59,136 nucleotides of DNA from an uncultured Desulfofustis sp. (GCA_905479735.1 CAJQNS010000069.1:1-59136); one strand, 5' to 3'. Positions 7,878-17,391 are shown, numbered from the stretch's first letter. Notes: generated by a model from the letters alone, not told the origin. Numbers and translations are program-made.

Positions 7878-8868
7878 TCTCTTGGCCGTTATCTGAAGTG
7901 AGGGAATCTTCTTCTTGCAGTTTCATGGCGGTCTTGACGATGGCTTGCTGCATTGCTTCGACTTCGGTAAGTCTTATGGGTCCCAGACTATCCAGGTCAT
8001 CGCGGATCATTTCCACGGCACGAGACGACATGTTTGAAAAAAACCTTTGCTTTAGCCTGTCAGAAGCGGTTTTCAGGGCAAGTGCCAGGGATTCATTGTT
8101 GATTTTTCGAAGAATTGATTGGAGGATTCTGTCATCGAGATCAGCCAGGGCCTCAAAGGTAAACATTTTCTTCCTAATTCTGCCGGCCAGATCGCTGTCG
8201 GTATCTTCGAGCTGTCCAAGGATGCTGGTGTTGAGGTTGTGCTTCATTCTGCTCAGGAGTTCTACCGCCCTGTCAAACCCGGCTATTTCTTTCTGGCTGT
8301 CGTGCACCATTTTTCCGATCTCTTTTTCAAGGTACTCTTCCAGGGTATCAAGAATCTCGACCGAGACATGCTCAAGCTTGGCGATTCGGTGGACTATGTC
8401 AGCCTGCGACTCTTCCGGGAGAAAGGTTATTACTTCAGATGCATAATCAGAACTCTGAGTTGATAGAATTAGGGCGATTGTTTGAGGGTGCTCCTCATGA
8501 ATAATATCGGCAACAAGTTGAGGCTTGATAGATGAAAGCAGCGCGAAGGGTCTCGATTCGGTTTTGTCCGTGTGTTGATTCAGCAACGATTCCGTTCTCT
8601 CCCTTGACCTTGTTGCTTGAATTGAATTTCTGGCGAATTCGTTACCTTTAAAGTAGAGCCCGGCAGATTCTTGCTGATCATCCATGTATTGTTGCAAAAC
8701 AGAATTCTTTATCGAAAGCGGAATGTGGGCTATGGTGGCCATCGATCCTGTGAGACGATGGATATCCTCATCGGACAGTTCATCAAATACCCGGGCAGCT
8801 GTCTCTTCGCCCAGACACATGAGCAGCACAGCCGCTCTCTGCAGACCTGATAGTCTATCACTGTTCAT
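7864..8868 (-). CDS. fliG: Flagellar motor switch protein FliG
   Basis: 334 residues, standard length. The N-terminal FliF-binding domain (LSGLQRAAVLLMCLGEETAARVF), the middle domain with the EHPQTIALIL motif (about 131-140) and the C-terminal torque domain with charged helix (MFTFEALADLDDRILQSILRKI, MSSRAVEMIRDDLDSLGPI) are all intact. FliG transmits stator force to the MS ring. Only 3 bases separate it from fliF. Confidence 0.96.
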   Translation of the reverse strand: MNSDRLSGLQRAAVLLMCLGEETAARVFDELSDEDIHRLTGSMATIAHIPLSIKNSVLQQYMDDQQESAGLYFKGNEFARNSIQATRSRERTESLLNQHTDKTESRPFALLSSIKPQLVADIIHEEHPQTIALILSTQSSDYASEVITFLPEESQADIVHRIAKLEHVSVEILDTLEEYLEKEIGKMVHDSQKEIAGFDRAVELLSRMKHNLNTSILGQLEDTDSDLAGRIRKKMFTFEALADLDDRILQSILRKINNESLALALKTASDRLKQRFFSNMSSRAVEMIRDDLDSLGPIRLTEVEAMQQAIVKTAMKLQEEDSLTSDNGQENVIA

Positions 8869-8871
8869 CGA

Positions 8872-10419
8872 TCAGGTTTCCTGAATCCATTTTTTGATCA
8901 CATGGGCGGCTGCCACAGGATTGTTTTCTATCTCGTCTTTAAGCACCATAGCAATATCTTCCCGCTCTACCGCTGTTTCAGAATCTGAAAAGGCTTCTTG
9001 CCTTTGAAAATCCAAGATCTGTGCCTGTTGATCTAGTTCAGTTCTTAGAATACCGATCACAGGTTTTATAATCAGCAAGTAGAAAAGAATAAAAACAAAA
9101 ACTATCATGGTAATACTGCCCACCGGAAGGAGGTTCAACATATCATAGAACACCGAAAACTCCTTAGGGACGACAGCACGGAGCATTTCGGTGGTTGGGG
9201 TTCTCAGCAAGAGAATTGAATCTCCTCTGTTGGGTTTAAGTGAAAGTGCGGAGGTTACCAGCGAATTGATCGAATCAAGCTCTGCGTCACTTCGCGCCTT
9301 AAAGGTTATACTGCCGTCTGGCTCAATCGATTTTTCATCGGCAACCAGCACAGTGACAGATAGCTGCTCGATGATTCCCATTGGTTGGATCGTTTTGCTG
9401 GTGGTCTTGCTGATCTCATAATCGAATTTGGAAGAGGTGGTGAGAGATGGTCGGTAACCGGAGGCACCGGCAACGGCTGAGCCTTCAAGGGGATCGCTAA
9501 CGCTCGACCCTGAATCAACTGCAGGCTCCTGCTGAATATGTTCGCTCCTGAGGACGGGTTCCTCCGGGTCGTACCGTTCAGAAGTTGTCTCGTTTCTGGC
9601 AAAGTCGAGCTCGGCAGCCACTCTAATAAGAGTCTGACCTCTGCCGATCATTGCATCGAGCAGATCCTGGGCTTTTTTCTCCAGGTTGCGTTCCACCGAA
9701 GCCTGATAGGTCAACGTGCTGTCCCCGAAAAGATTTGCAGTTCCGTAGTCAGCGTCACTGGAAATCAAACTGCCAGAACTGTCAAATATGCTGATTCTGT
9801 CAGGCTGTAGCCCTACGACGGACGCTGAAAGCAAGTGCAGAACTCCCTGAATCTGGTTGGAGGTGAGGCTACGTCCCGGTGCGACGGTGAGTACGACTGT
9901 CGCACTCGGGTTGTTATCAATGGAGCGATAGGACAAAGAAGGAGTGAGGTGAACCCGGGCAGCTTGGATATGATCCAGAGCCGCTATTGTCTTTGCCAGT
10001 TCAAGCTGCAGGGCGATGGAAGGATCGGTTGCAGTGACTGCATCGATAACTGCCAGACGTTTGGAGTCAATCAGGTCATTACTGTTTTCAAGGTTACGAG
10101 GTAACTTGTTCTGAGCTAACTGCAGCCTGGTTCGGTGGATACTGTCTGCGGAAACATAGATACTTTGTTGATGGGGATCCTTTTTAAAATCGATATCTCT
10201 GAGTGCCAGCCAATCGCTGAGCTCGATATAATCCTCAGGTACCAGATTGGCGTAGAGGAGCTGATAATCCGTCTCTTTATATGTTCGTATGGCAAAAATC
10301 AGAAGCAGTGCAGCAATGAACAGAACAGAACAGAGTAATATCTTTCGTTTCAACGACCACTGCATGAACAGATTTTTCAGTGTTGAATAAGTGGATGGGG
10401 GAGGTTGTTCGGAAACCAT
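8872..10419 (-). CDS. fliF: Flagellar MS-ring protein FliF
   Basis: 515 residues, slightly short for FliF. Transmembrane segments at about 26-44 (ILLCSVLFIAALLLIFAI) and 435-455 (ITMIVFVFILFYLLIIKPVI) flank the periplasmic ring-building motifs: YQLLYANLVPEDYIEL, DPHQQSIYVSAD, and the YscJ/FliF signature with ARVHLTPS. The cytoplasmic C-terminus VLKDEIENNPVAAAHVIKKWI is the FliG-binding tail. It opens the fliF-fliG-motE block; the 211 bases upstream probably hold the promoter. Confidence 0.95.
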   Translation of the reverse strand: MVSEQPPPSTYSTLKNLFMQWSLKRKILLCSVLFIAALLLIFAIRTYKETDYQLLYANLVPEDYIELSDWLALRDIDFKKDPHQQSIYVSADSIHRTRLQLAQNKLPRNLENSNDLIDSKRLAVIDAVTATDPSIALQLELAKTIAALDHIQAARVHLTPSLSYRSIDNNPSATVVLTVAPGRSLTSNQIQGVLHLLSASVVGLQPDRISIFDSSGSLISSDADYGTANLFGDSTLTYQASVERNLEKKAQDLLDAMIGRGQTLIRVAAELDFARNETTSERYDPEEPVLRSEHIQQEPAVDSGSSVSDPLEGSAVAGASGYRPSLTTSSKFDYEISKTTSKTIQPMGIIEQLSVTVLVADEKSIEPDGSITFKARSDAELDSINSLVTSALSLKPNRGDSILLLRTPTTEMLRAVVPKEFSVFYDMLNLLPVGSITMIVFVFILFYLLIIKPVIGILRTELDQQAQILDFQRQEAFSDSETAVEREDIAMVLKDEIENNPVAAAHVIKKWIQET

Positions 10420-10630
10420 AAATCTAAATGTCCATAACTATTAGTAACACAATCGTTTTGTCATGCCCGGCAAAATGATGGTGAGCACCCCTTATAGATT
10501 TGAAAGCAGAGCCATTTGCAAAACAATCTTTTCGCCCAAACTTTGCGTTATGCTCAAAATTTTATCCTCGGAATATCAATCATATGCCTGTGGTAAAATT
10601 TCTCGCATGCCTTGATTTTGAACGAAAATC

Positions 10631-13042
10631 TTAGTTATGCAAAAGGCTCAGCATATCTTTATAACGTAAATCCAGGGCTGCAAATCGTTGCCACCGATCC
10701 TGCTCCTCGTCCTCATCTCTGCCATCCGCAGGTATATATATAGTAGCCTCTTCCCCTTTGGAATCATTAAGCTGTCTGAGTCTGTAGCGGGCAGATTGCC
10801 CGTACCCTTCAGTTGCTGCTAATTTTACAAAAAGGGCTAAGCACTCACTGAAAGATTGGAGATTAAACAGGCTTTCAGCCAACATGTAGAGGTGACCCTC
10901 TGAAAAACCCGTGCCATTGGTTCTGTATAAAGGCAAAAGTAAATCTGCGGTACGAGCATAGTCATTATTGTAAAAATAAAGCGAGGCCGTTAGCAACCTG
11001 AAATCGTCTCGCTGCGGTAGAGGCGTCGGTAGAAGTTTCAGGGCCTCATCGATATGACCGACTCCGTATCGGCAGTCAAGTTGGTAAAAAAGAATATCAA
11101 GCTGATACTTACCTTCAGGGTATCGGTAAACATACTCGGCTGCCAGATCTTCCACCAGGCGATAATCACCAAGAGCGTGGGCAACTCTGGCTGAGGCTAA
11201 GTGGATAGTTTCATCATCGTCGGAGTTGGGTGATTTTTTTAAATAGAGAAAAAGTTGCAGTGCCTCAGGGTACAAAGCCAAATTCTCAAAGGCCAGGCCG
11301 ACCCGAAGCAGAAGAGCATTGTCCAGCCAGCCGTTTTCAAAGAAAAAACGATTCTGCTGGGCGAGGGCTATAGCCTCGACATCCTGACCTTCAGCCAGAA
11401 GGCGCTCAATTTCTCCGGGTATAATCTGAATGAGCAGGGCCTGCGCATGATCTCTGGTATCTCCACTCAGGAAGGTTCTCAACATCTCTGACAATAGTCG
11501 GATACTGATCGAATTGTCGCCGTCCAGATGGTATACAAGAGCTTCTTTGAAAGAGGCCTCCTGGGAAATGTCTCTGCTAGTGGCCTGATCAGCGATACTC
11601 CGGTACCAGGGCTGTATATTGTCTGCGCAGTCGCCGCCCTGCAGGAAACAGATATCAGCCTGTTTCATCTCCGCTCTCAGCGCGGCTGCAGTACCTGGGA
11701 AACGCTCAATTATCTGATTGAAACGATCAGCCGTATTTACACCTACTTCCCCGACCATCATTTCGGACAGGGCCGCACGATAATGGGCCTGGGCCAACTG
11801 CTCCTTGTCATTGAGAAGAGAGGCAAGCTCTTTATAACACTTAAAGCTCTCATCATATATTTGTCGGCTGAAGAGGATAGAACAATATCCGCTGATGCTG
11901 TATGGTTTTCCGGTCATTGCTGGAGATCCATAAAGATTACTGTAGATGGTATAGGCGTCGGAAGAACGTCCGGTCGCAAGAGCGAGATCAGCAGTGCGCA
12001 ACTGAACTCTGGAACTCAACGGGGAAGAGATCTCCTCTATGGTGTCGAGTTGCTCTTTCATCTGTTTGTATTGATTAGTGGCAAGCGCTGTTTCGGCCAG
12101 CGCTAAACGAACATAAGGTAACAGCGGATGATGTTCCGGCAAACGCTCAAGCGATGCTCGTAATTCTATTTGAGCTTTATAAAAATCATGGTTCAGCGCC
12201 TTGATTACAGCTCTGCTATAAATTGCAAGGTCGCCAGCGATATCATCCTTGTAAGCTTCTTGTAAAAGTTGGAACTGATCACTGGCAGCCCCTACACTTC
12301 CAAGCCTGAACAAGATATCGGCATGGGCGATAGCATAATACTTGCGTTCTTCACCTTTTTGGATCGAGGTGAGTCGATTCTGGATAAACCTCAGTGATTC
12401 GAACCAGTCCGTCTGGTCTAATCCCTGTATCACGGCTAAACTTTCGTCAAAATTCCTACTATCGGCGGCGGTCGCCAAGGAAGTTAGAGGGAAGGGTAGG
12501 AAGTACGATTTTGGCAAAGGTATCAGAGAGGGCTCATTGTCGATCTTTTTGAAGAAAGACAGCCAATCATCACCATAAGGCGAAAATGAGAGAGGACTGG
12601 CTTTGGTCTTCCGATTCCCAGGGACAAGCGAAACTTGACCAAGACTGGCGAGCAATTCCCTGTAGGTCGCGGTGAAACGATTGCCAGGGATCAGATCGAC
12701 AATTAGAGTTTCTGACTGGTCCGTATTTATTGCCAGATCTTGAGGAATATAGCGGAAAAAAAAGCTGAGAATCGTTTTACCCTGTTCTCGAACGACAAGC
12801 GTCTTGATTAAAATATCGTCGGCTTCAGGAAGCTGCAGACGCTCTTCAGCGATCGTGTCGAAAAAGGTTAGATCAAGGCGTCTGTCGTTGAACCGCTGAC
12901 GGTAAACTGGTAGTTCGTCAAAGTAGGTATAGATCAGAACGGAAGTGGCAGTTTGGGTTCTGGATATTCTGTTGAGTTGCGCACCCCTCCCTTCGTTCAT
13001 GGAAGTGACGACAAGCAACAATGTCAAAATTAACAGTCTCAT
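10631..13042 (-). CDS. Exported TPR-repeat protein associated with the flagellar cluster
   Basis: 803 residues. A signal peptide (MRLLILTLLLVVTSMNEGRGA) precedes an AMIN-like beta domain (about 20-130, ISRTQTATSVLIYTYFDELP... LIVDLIPGNRF). The rest is helical TPR-type repeat from about residue 190 to 770, with pairs such as YYAIAHADILFRLGSVGAASDQF and ALLLRVGLAFENLALYPEALQLFLYL. The combination suggests a periplasmic scaffold that binds peptidoglycan or an envelope machine. It lies upstream of fliF on the same strand, so a flagellar basal body or pole function is plausible but inferred. I do not recognise a named family. Confidence 0.7.
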   Translation of the reverse strand: MRLLILTLLLVVTSMNEGRGAQLNRISRTQTATSVLIYTYFDELPVYRQRFNDRRLDLTFFDTIAEERLQLPEADDILIKTLVVREQGKTILSFFFRYIPQDLAINTDQSETLIVDLIPGNRFTATYRELLASLGQVSLVPGNRKTKASPLSFSPYGDDWLSFFKKIDNEPSLIPLPKSYFLPFPLTSLATAADSRNFDESLAVIQGLDQTDWFESLRFIQNRLTSIQKGEERKYYAIAHADILFRLGSVGAASDQFQLLQEAYKDDIAGDLAIYSRAVIKALNHDFYKAQIELRASLERLPEHHPLLPYVRLALAETALATNQYKQMKEQLDTIEEISSPLSSRVQLRTADLALATGRSSDAYTIYSNLYGSPAMTGKPYSISGYCSILFSRQIYDESFKCYKELASLLNDKEQLAQAHYRAALSEMMVGEVGVNTADRFNQIIERFPGTAAALRAEMKQADICFLQGGDCADNIQPWYRSIADQATSRDISQEASFKEALVYHLDGDNSISIRLLSEMLRTFLSGDTRDHAQALLIQIIPGEIERLLAEGQDVEAIALAQQNRFFFENGWLDNALLLRVGLAFENLALYPEALQLFLYLKKSPNSDDDETIHLASARVAHALGDYRLVEDLAAEYVYRYPEGKYQLDILFYQLDCRYGVGHIDEALKLLPTPLPQRDDFRLLTASLYFYNNDYARTADLLLPLYRTNGTGFSEGHLYMLAESLFNLQSFSECLALFVKLAATEGYGQSARYRLRQLNDSKGEEATIYIPADGRDEDEEQDRWQRFAALDLRYKDMLSLLHN

Positions 13043-13357
13043 AGTCTGGTTTTTGGGGTACTTTAGCAGCTATTGCAAGTTACGTTCCACTTATAATATC
13101 AAAAATAAAACATAATACCAGCAAGTTATGGTGTCTGGTTCAATACCGTTTAAAGGTCTAATGTCAAAATGGTGACGTTGTAGTAATGCACCAGTAATGA
13201 ATTGTTGACTGAATATTTAGTCAAGCCAGCCGCGCTGCTACTTCTCTAGTCATTGACCCCACGTATTACCAGTGCTATAGATGGTTATCAAGACCAGCCG
13301 CCCGTTGAATCGGCTTTATTCCGCCCAGATTGGCTGTAAAGCATTACTACTGAGAAA
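13043..13357. other. Divergent intergenic region, 315 bases
   Basis: This region separates the start of the TPR gene (minus) from the start of the CheC/FliM-like gene (plus) and should hold promoters for both. The only structure I can point to is the 20-base dyad at 13205-13224. No sigma-54 type GG-N10-GC box could be identified with confidence. Confidence 0.5.
13205..13224. promoter_or_regulatory. 20-bp dyad, candidate operator
   Basis: TTGACTGAATATTTAGTCAA is an inverted repeat with one mismatched pair (18 of 20 bases symmetric). It lies in the middle of the divergent promoter region between the flagellar TPR gene and the CheC/FliM-like gene. Its half-sites TTGAC/GTCAA are the reverse arrangement of the published Pseudomonas FleQ box (GTCAAT...ATTGAC). 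The regulator is unknown. Confidence 0.5.
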
Positions 13358-15097
13358 ATGCAAAGCACTATAGAACGGATTAGCAGTGAGGCGCTTCTCC
13401 AGGCCCAGAATGAGGTCAGCAAACTCATAGGGGCCGAACTGGAGCTCACTTTACAGTCGGCGTCGTTGATAAAAAAACAGGGTTTTTTGGAGATACTGAA
13501 CGGGCGGAATAGTATCATTGGGTTGACCATGAGTGGTATCTATGAAGGAGAAGGGTGCCTGGTTACCGCAGAAAAAAGCGTTGTGAGGCTGGGTGGAAAA
13601 ATGCTCATGTTGTCAGCTTCAGAGCTAAATGAGATCATTTCTTCAACCACATATAATGATGAGGAAGAATTACTATATGCTTTTGATGAGATAGCAAAAT
13701 GTTTTGTCGGCTCCTTTTTAGAGCCATTTCAGAATGACAATGCGATGATTTCCACCATCACTTGTCAGAAACAGACAATTGCTGACGGCAGAAAGGAGAT
13801 GAATGATATCCTCAATTATCTGTCCGCTGAGCATACCTATTACCAAATCAGTGCAAGCATAAATCTGGGCTCCGTTCCAGTAAACGGTTTTTCCCTTTTG
13901 CTGCCAGCCTTTGTCCTGGTTTGCAGTGAGCCATTCCAGAAGCAAGCTGATAAACAGAAAGTTCAGAGTTCTTTGGAATTGGGGACGCAGAACAGTAAAC
14001 AATCCAGTCTTTTTGGGTCACACTTGTCAGCACTTTTCGAACACGAGTCGACGACAGCTGATACGACGACTATTTCTCTTATTTCGCATCTGCTCCCCCC
14101 ATTAAAAATAGAGCTTGGTAATCTGTTGGGTGTAAGCGTGCAGATAACTGAGAAAAGTACGGCCGTTGCAACACCCGTGGAACTTTTCCAGGAGGTCGAC
14201 CGTGTTGCGCACCTGCGCACCTCTCTTTCGATAGTTGGAAATTCCGTCGGCGAAGCCTGGCTGATAGCCGAACTGACAGACGCCACCCAACTCGGGTTGT
14301 TACTGACCGAAGGAGCACAAGGATTGATCCAGAGCTCTCTTTCCAGTGCATTTAGTGCTGACTGTCAAGACGGCTATAACGAGATATGTTCTATTGTTGT
14401 CGATGTGCTGTCCTTTGTCTGCCAGGAGTTGTCCAACGGCAAACTACTTTTCGAAAAAGCAGCTATAAAGGAGTATGAAGAGGAATCCAAGGAATCCTAC
14501 TCCTCCGACACCCCCTCTGATTCGAGCTACACGCTGTCATCTCTTGAGTTTTCGGCAGATGGTCTAGACTGTGGCAGATTACATCTGCTGATTCCTGCCT
14601 TTGTGCAGGAATATCTCCAGAGGGTTGAACCCGGCACGACTGGGACTAAAGCCAGCAAAACGGAACTGGAATCATCAGAGAGTGAGACAAGCAGGGGGGC
14701 TCCAATAGAAACAAAATCGTCCCTGCAGGCTGATTCGTTACCCAGGGTGTTAACCATTGAAGCTACACAGGGCTGCGCCTCGGAGGTGTTAATTGCTCTT
14801 GCAGCTGAAGGGCTCTCCGGAGACAGCATCTCTTCGGCTGAGGAACTTCATAAAACAGACATCGAATCTTACCAGGCAATTCTCATTGTGGTCGAAAAGC
14901 CAGATGAAATTGCTTTGGGTGTGGTGATCAAGATAAAATCTTTTTCTTCAGTCCCGATTCTCGTGGCCGCCTCTCAATGGACCCAGAAGGATGTCATGAA
15001 AGCTATGCGCTATGGCGTGGATGATATCGTCATGCTTCCAGTCGATAGTGAAGAACTTCTACAGAAAATAAGAGGCTTGGAGCCGCTCTCCGCCTAA
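13358..15097 (+). CDS. CheC/CheX/FliM-like double domain protein fused to a degenerate receiver
   Basis: 579 residues. Two repeats of a CheC/FliM-middle-like fold can be suspected (about 10-190 and 225-410), with acidic helices such as EELLYAFDEIAKCFVGSFLEPF and DGYNEICSIVVDVLSFVCQEL at corresponding places. An acidic linker rich in Ser/Glu follows (410-465). The last 115 residues look like a receiver domain: hydrophobic strand (VLTIEATQG), AILIVVEKPDE where the phosphoryl-accepting Asp would be, SVPILVAAS, then GVDDIVMLPVDSEELLQKI. The acidic pocket and acceptor Asp appear to be missing, so it is probably not phosphorylated. No in-frame start exists upstream of this ATG because a TAA lies 15 bases before it. 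A chemotaxis or motor role is inferred from folds and location. Confidence 0.6.
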   Translation: MQSTIERISSEALLQAQNEVSKLIGAELELTLQSASLIKKQGFLEILNGRNSIIGLTMSGIYEGEGCLVTAEKSVVRLGGKMLMLSASELNEIISSTTYNDEEELLYAFDEIAKCFVGSFLEPFQNDNAMISTITCQKQTIADGRKEMNDILNYLSAEHTYYQISASINLGSVPVNGFSLLLPAFVLVCSEPFQKQADKQKVQSSLELGTQNSKQSSLFGSHLSALFEHESTTADTTTISLISHLLPPLKIELGNLLGVSVQITEKSTAVATPVELFQEVDRVAHLRTSLSIVGNSVGEAWLIAELTDATQLGLLLTEGAQGLIQSSLSSAFSADCQDGYNEICSIVVDVLSFVCQELSNGKLLFEKAAIKEYEEESKESYSSDTPSDSSYTLSSLEFSADGLDCGRLHLLIPAFVQEYLQRVEPGTTGTKASKTELESSESETSRGAPIETKSSLQADSLPRVLTIEATQGCASEVLIALAAEGLSGDSISSAEELHKTDIESYQAILIVVEKPDEIALGVVIKIKSFSSVPILVAASQWTQKDVMKAMRYGVDDIVMLPVDSEELLQKIRGLEPLSA

Positions 15098-15115
15098 GGT
15101 CTTACCAGGGAAAGG

Positions 15116-16609
15116 TCACTCCTCCCAGCGGCCATCAATCTCTTTCTTTTTGATTTTTTCCAGCAGGGTTGTCCGTTTGAGGCAGAGCATCCTGGATGCT
15201 TCCTTTTTGTTTCCGGAAGTGAATTTGAGCGCCTTTATGATGAGTTCCGTTTCGAAATCATTTATGAGTTCATTGAAATTTATTGGCCCGTTCTGAAAAT
15301 CGATCGAAGGGGTGGGTGGGGCAGTGAGGGCGAATAACGCCGCTCTTTCTGCGCTGATGTCGTTTTCTGACTGAGAGGCAGGATACGGAATTTGGCCTGA
15401 CGTATACATATCCTCCTCTTTCAGGTGAGTAGTAAATTTCGACGGTAGATGGTGCGGATAGATTCTCTTACCGCTATAAAGGATGGACATATGCTGTACC
15501 AGGTTTTCAAGTTCTCTGACGTTACCCCGCCATTGGTGATTGAAAAGAATTTCCAGAGCCTCGGGTGAAAAGACAATTTTATCCCTTCCTCTTCTGGTCG
15601 AATAGCGTTCAACAAAATCTTCGAGCAGCAGCGTGATGTCATCAGGGCGGGCTCGCAAAGGCGGAACTTCAAGGGGAATCACGCTCAACCGATAATAGAG
15701 GTCTTCCCTGAAGCGTCCTTCCTGGACAAGTTCTTCAAGATCACAATGGGTGGCGGCAACGATTCTGGTATTTACCGGTGTTGCTTTGAGCGAGCCGACT
15801 GGTTCGAACTCGCGTTCCTGGATGACCCGCAGCAATTTAGCCTGAAGGTTCGGTTTCATATCACCGATTTCATCGAGAAACAGGGTTCCGTTATCAGCAT
15901 ATTGAATTCTGCCAATTTTAGTCTGGCCTGCCCCGGTAAATGATCCTTTCAAATGACCGAAAAGTTCGCTTTCCAATAATTCATCGGGAATTGCAGCACA
16001 ATTGACCGGTACGAAGTTATGCTTTCGACGGCTGCTCTTGGCGTGGATTGCCTTGGCGACCAATTCTTTTCCGGTACCTGATTCTCCCCTGATCAACACG
16101 GTTGAGTAATCGTCTTCTGCCACCCGTCTGATTATCTCGAAGAGCTCATTCATGGCTGGGCTCTTGCCGATGAAGCCAGACATCGAAAAAGACTTATTTT
16201 TGTTGTTTCGCTTGGTTGTCTGATTTCTGTGATTAAAGAGGGTAAGGCAATGGTTGACGCAGAACGTCACCTCTGCCGGCTGAAGAGGAAAGCTAAGATG
16301 AAAAAAAGGTCCGTTACCGTGATCTGCCTGAAGATGGTCAAATGACGGGTCATCGACCAGAAGAATAATGACCAGATCTTTGAACTCTTCGCTTATTTTT
16401 CCAAATAACTGGGAGGTGGTATAAGTCGATTTGATTCTACTGTCTAAAAAGAGGATCGAGTATGGTTTGCGGCGCAATTCAGTCAGCAGATTTTCACCAT
16501 TAACCTGATCTTGGATGACGGCTGAAAACCGACTGGCGATCGGTTCGATTAACAAGTTGGGATCAGTCTGGTCGGCTAAGGCATGCAGAATGTATAATGA
16601 CCGGCTCAT
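15116..16609 (-). CDS. Sigma-54-dependent activator, FleQ/FlrC/NtrC type
   Basis: 497 residues. A divergent receiver-like N-terminus (about 1-125) lacks the early acidic pair but keeps an Asp in ILFLDSR. The AAA+ domain (about 143-380) shows Walker A GESGTGKE, the sigma-54-contacting loop as GSFTGA rather than GAFTGA, Walker B GTLFLDEIGDM, and the arginine finger region FREDLYYRLSVIPLEVPPLRAR. The C-terminus has a Fis-type HTH (GNKKEASRMLCLKRTTLLEKIKK). It probably drives sigma-54 promoters of flagellar genes, given the adjacent cluster and FlhG, but the regulon is inferred. Converges with the CheC/FliM-like gene, 18 bases between stops. Confidence 0.85.
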   Translation of the reverse strand: MSRSLYILHALADQTDPNLLIEPIASRFSAVIQDQVNGENLLTELRRKPYSILFLDSRIKSTYTTSQLFGKISEEFKDLVIILLVDDPSFDHLQADHGNGPFFHLSFPLQPAEVTFCVNHCLTLFNHRNQTTKRNNKNKSFSMSGFIGKSPAMNELFEIIRRVAEDDYSTVLIRGESGTGKELVAKAIHAKSSRRKHNFVPVNCAAIPDELLESELFGHLKGSFTGAGQTKIGRIQYADNGTLFLDEIGDMKPNLQAKLLRVIQEREFEPVGSLKATPVNTRIVAATHCDLEELVQEGRFREDLYYRLSVIPLEVPPLRARPDDITLLLEDFVERYSTRRGRDKIVFSPEALEILFNHQWRGNVRELENLVQHMSILYSGKRIYPHHLPSKFTTHLKEEDMYTSGQIPYPASQSENDISAERAALFALTAPPTPSIDFQNGPINFNELINDFETELIIKALKFTSGNKKEASRMLCLKRTTLLEKIKKKEIDGRWEE

Positions 16610-16857
16610 CGAGTTAGGTAATTGGCTGAATTGATGATACTCGTCTCGTGTGCTATCATGTCAAAAAATGGACACGTCGTTTTACGCCATAAACTATAGC
16701 ATACAGTCTGATCCGCAAACAAGTAAATAACGGCAATTGTAAATAAAACCACAACGGTTACTTGAATATCCAGTGAGAATGATATCAGACGTATACTATT
16801 TTAACAAAAATCTGACACTTAGTTTTTGTTTATGGGAGCCACCACTCAAAATCTTCA

Positions 16858-17391
16858 ATGCCGAATTGTATGAAAACTGCCGTGCTGCCAAGAACTGATA
16901 GATCGTGGTTCTTCCTCTGCTTGATCTGCTTTTTGGCAGCCTTTGACTTCACGGAGAGGATAGCTTGGGCAGCCCAGGGTCCTGCTGCTATAATTGTCGA
17001 TTATGTAGTGGACGGAGATTCTCTGGTGGTTCGAAACGGCACCAAAAAGATGGAGGTCAGGCTATGGGGAATTGATGCGCCAGAGTATGATCAGCCCGAT
17101 AGTATCCCGGCCAGGAATGGTTTGAAAAAGATGGTAATGGGGCAGAAGGGACTACTTTATATCAAATATCAGGACCGCTACGGCAGGTACGTGTCACTGC
17201 TCAAGATAAAGGACTTAAACGTAAACGAGGCAATGGTGGCCAATGGTCATAGCTGGGTGTATGACCGTTACTGCCGTGAGCCTGTGTGCCAGCGCTGGAA
17301 GCATCTTCAGGCGGAGGCAAAAAAACAAAGACGGGGGCTGTGGAGCGGGAACGATCCAGTTCCTCCATGGCAATGGAAGGCTAGCCGCTGA
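16858..17391 (+). CDS. Secreted thermonuclease (SNase) family protein
   Basis: 177 residues. A hydrophobic signal segment (about 16-37) ends near AWAAQG. The SNase domain follows: IVDYVVDGDSLVVRNG, EVRLWGIDAPEYDQP (Asp-Ala-Pro-Glu core with the catalytic Arg in VRLWG), YQDRYGRYVSLL and NEAMVANGHSWVYDRYC, and a closing RRGLWSGNDPVPPWQWK. Enzymes of this fold cleave DNA and RNA with calcium; here the exported location suggests nucleic acid scavenging. An alternative ATG lies 12 bases downstream (16870). No strong ribosome binding site distinguishes the two. Confidence 0.88.
   Translation: MPNCMKTAVLPRTDRSWFFLCLICFLAAFDFTERIAWAAQGPAAIIVDYVVDGDSLVVRNGTKKMEVRLWGIDAPEYDQPDSIPARNGLKKMVMGQKGLLYIKYQDRYGRYVSLLKIKDLNVNEAMVANGHSWVYDRYCREPVCQRWKHLQAEAKKQRRGLWSGNDPVPPWQWKASR

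Noticed and set aside
7871-8446. A 191-codon open frame on the plus strand opposite fliG
   Set aside because: It is the antisense shadow of fliG: Ser/Arg/Leu-rich, with no family features and no ribosome binding site.
11528-12106. A 192-codon open frame on the plus strand inside the TPR gene
   Set aside because: Shadow of a well-supported minus-strand TPR gene; composition is not protein-like and no start signal is seen.
13205-13224. Assigning the dyad as a FleQ box
   Set aside because: The half-sites are in the opposite orientation and the spacing differs from the published FleQ consensus, so only an unassigned dyad is claimed.
16659-16674. TGTC-N8-GACA dyad upstream of the FleQ-like gene
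   Set aside because: Only four-base arms with an A-rich spacer; too short to separate from chance.
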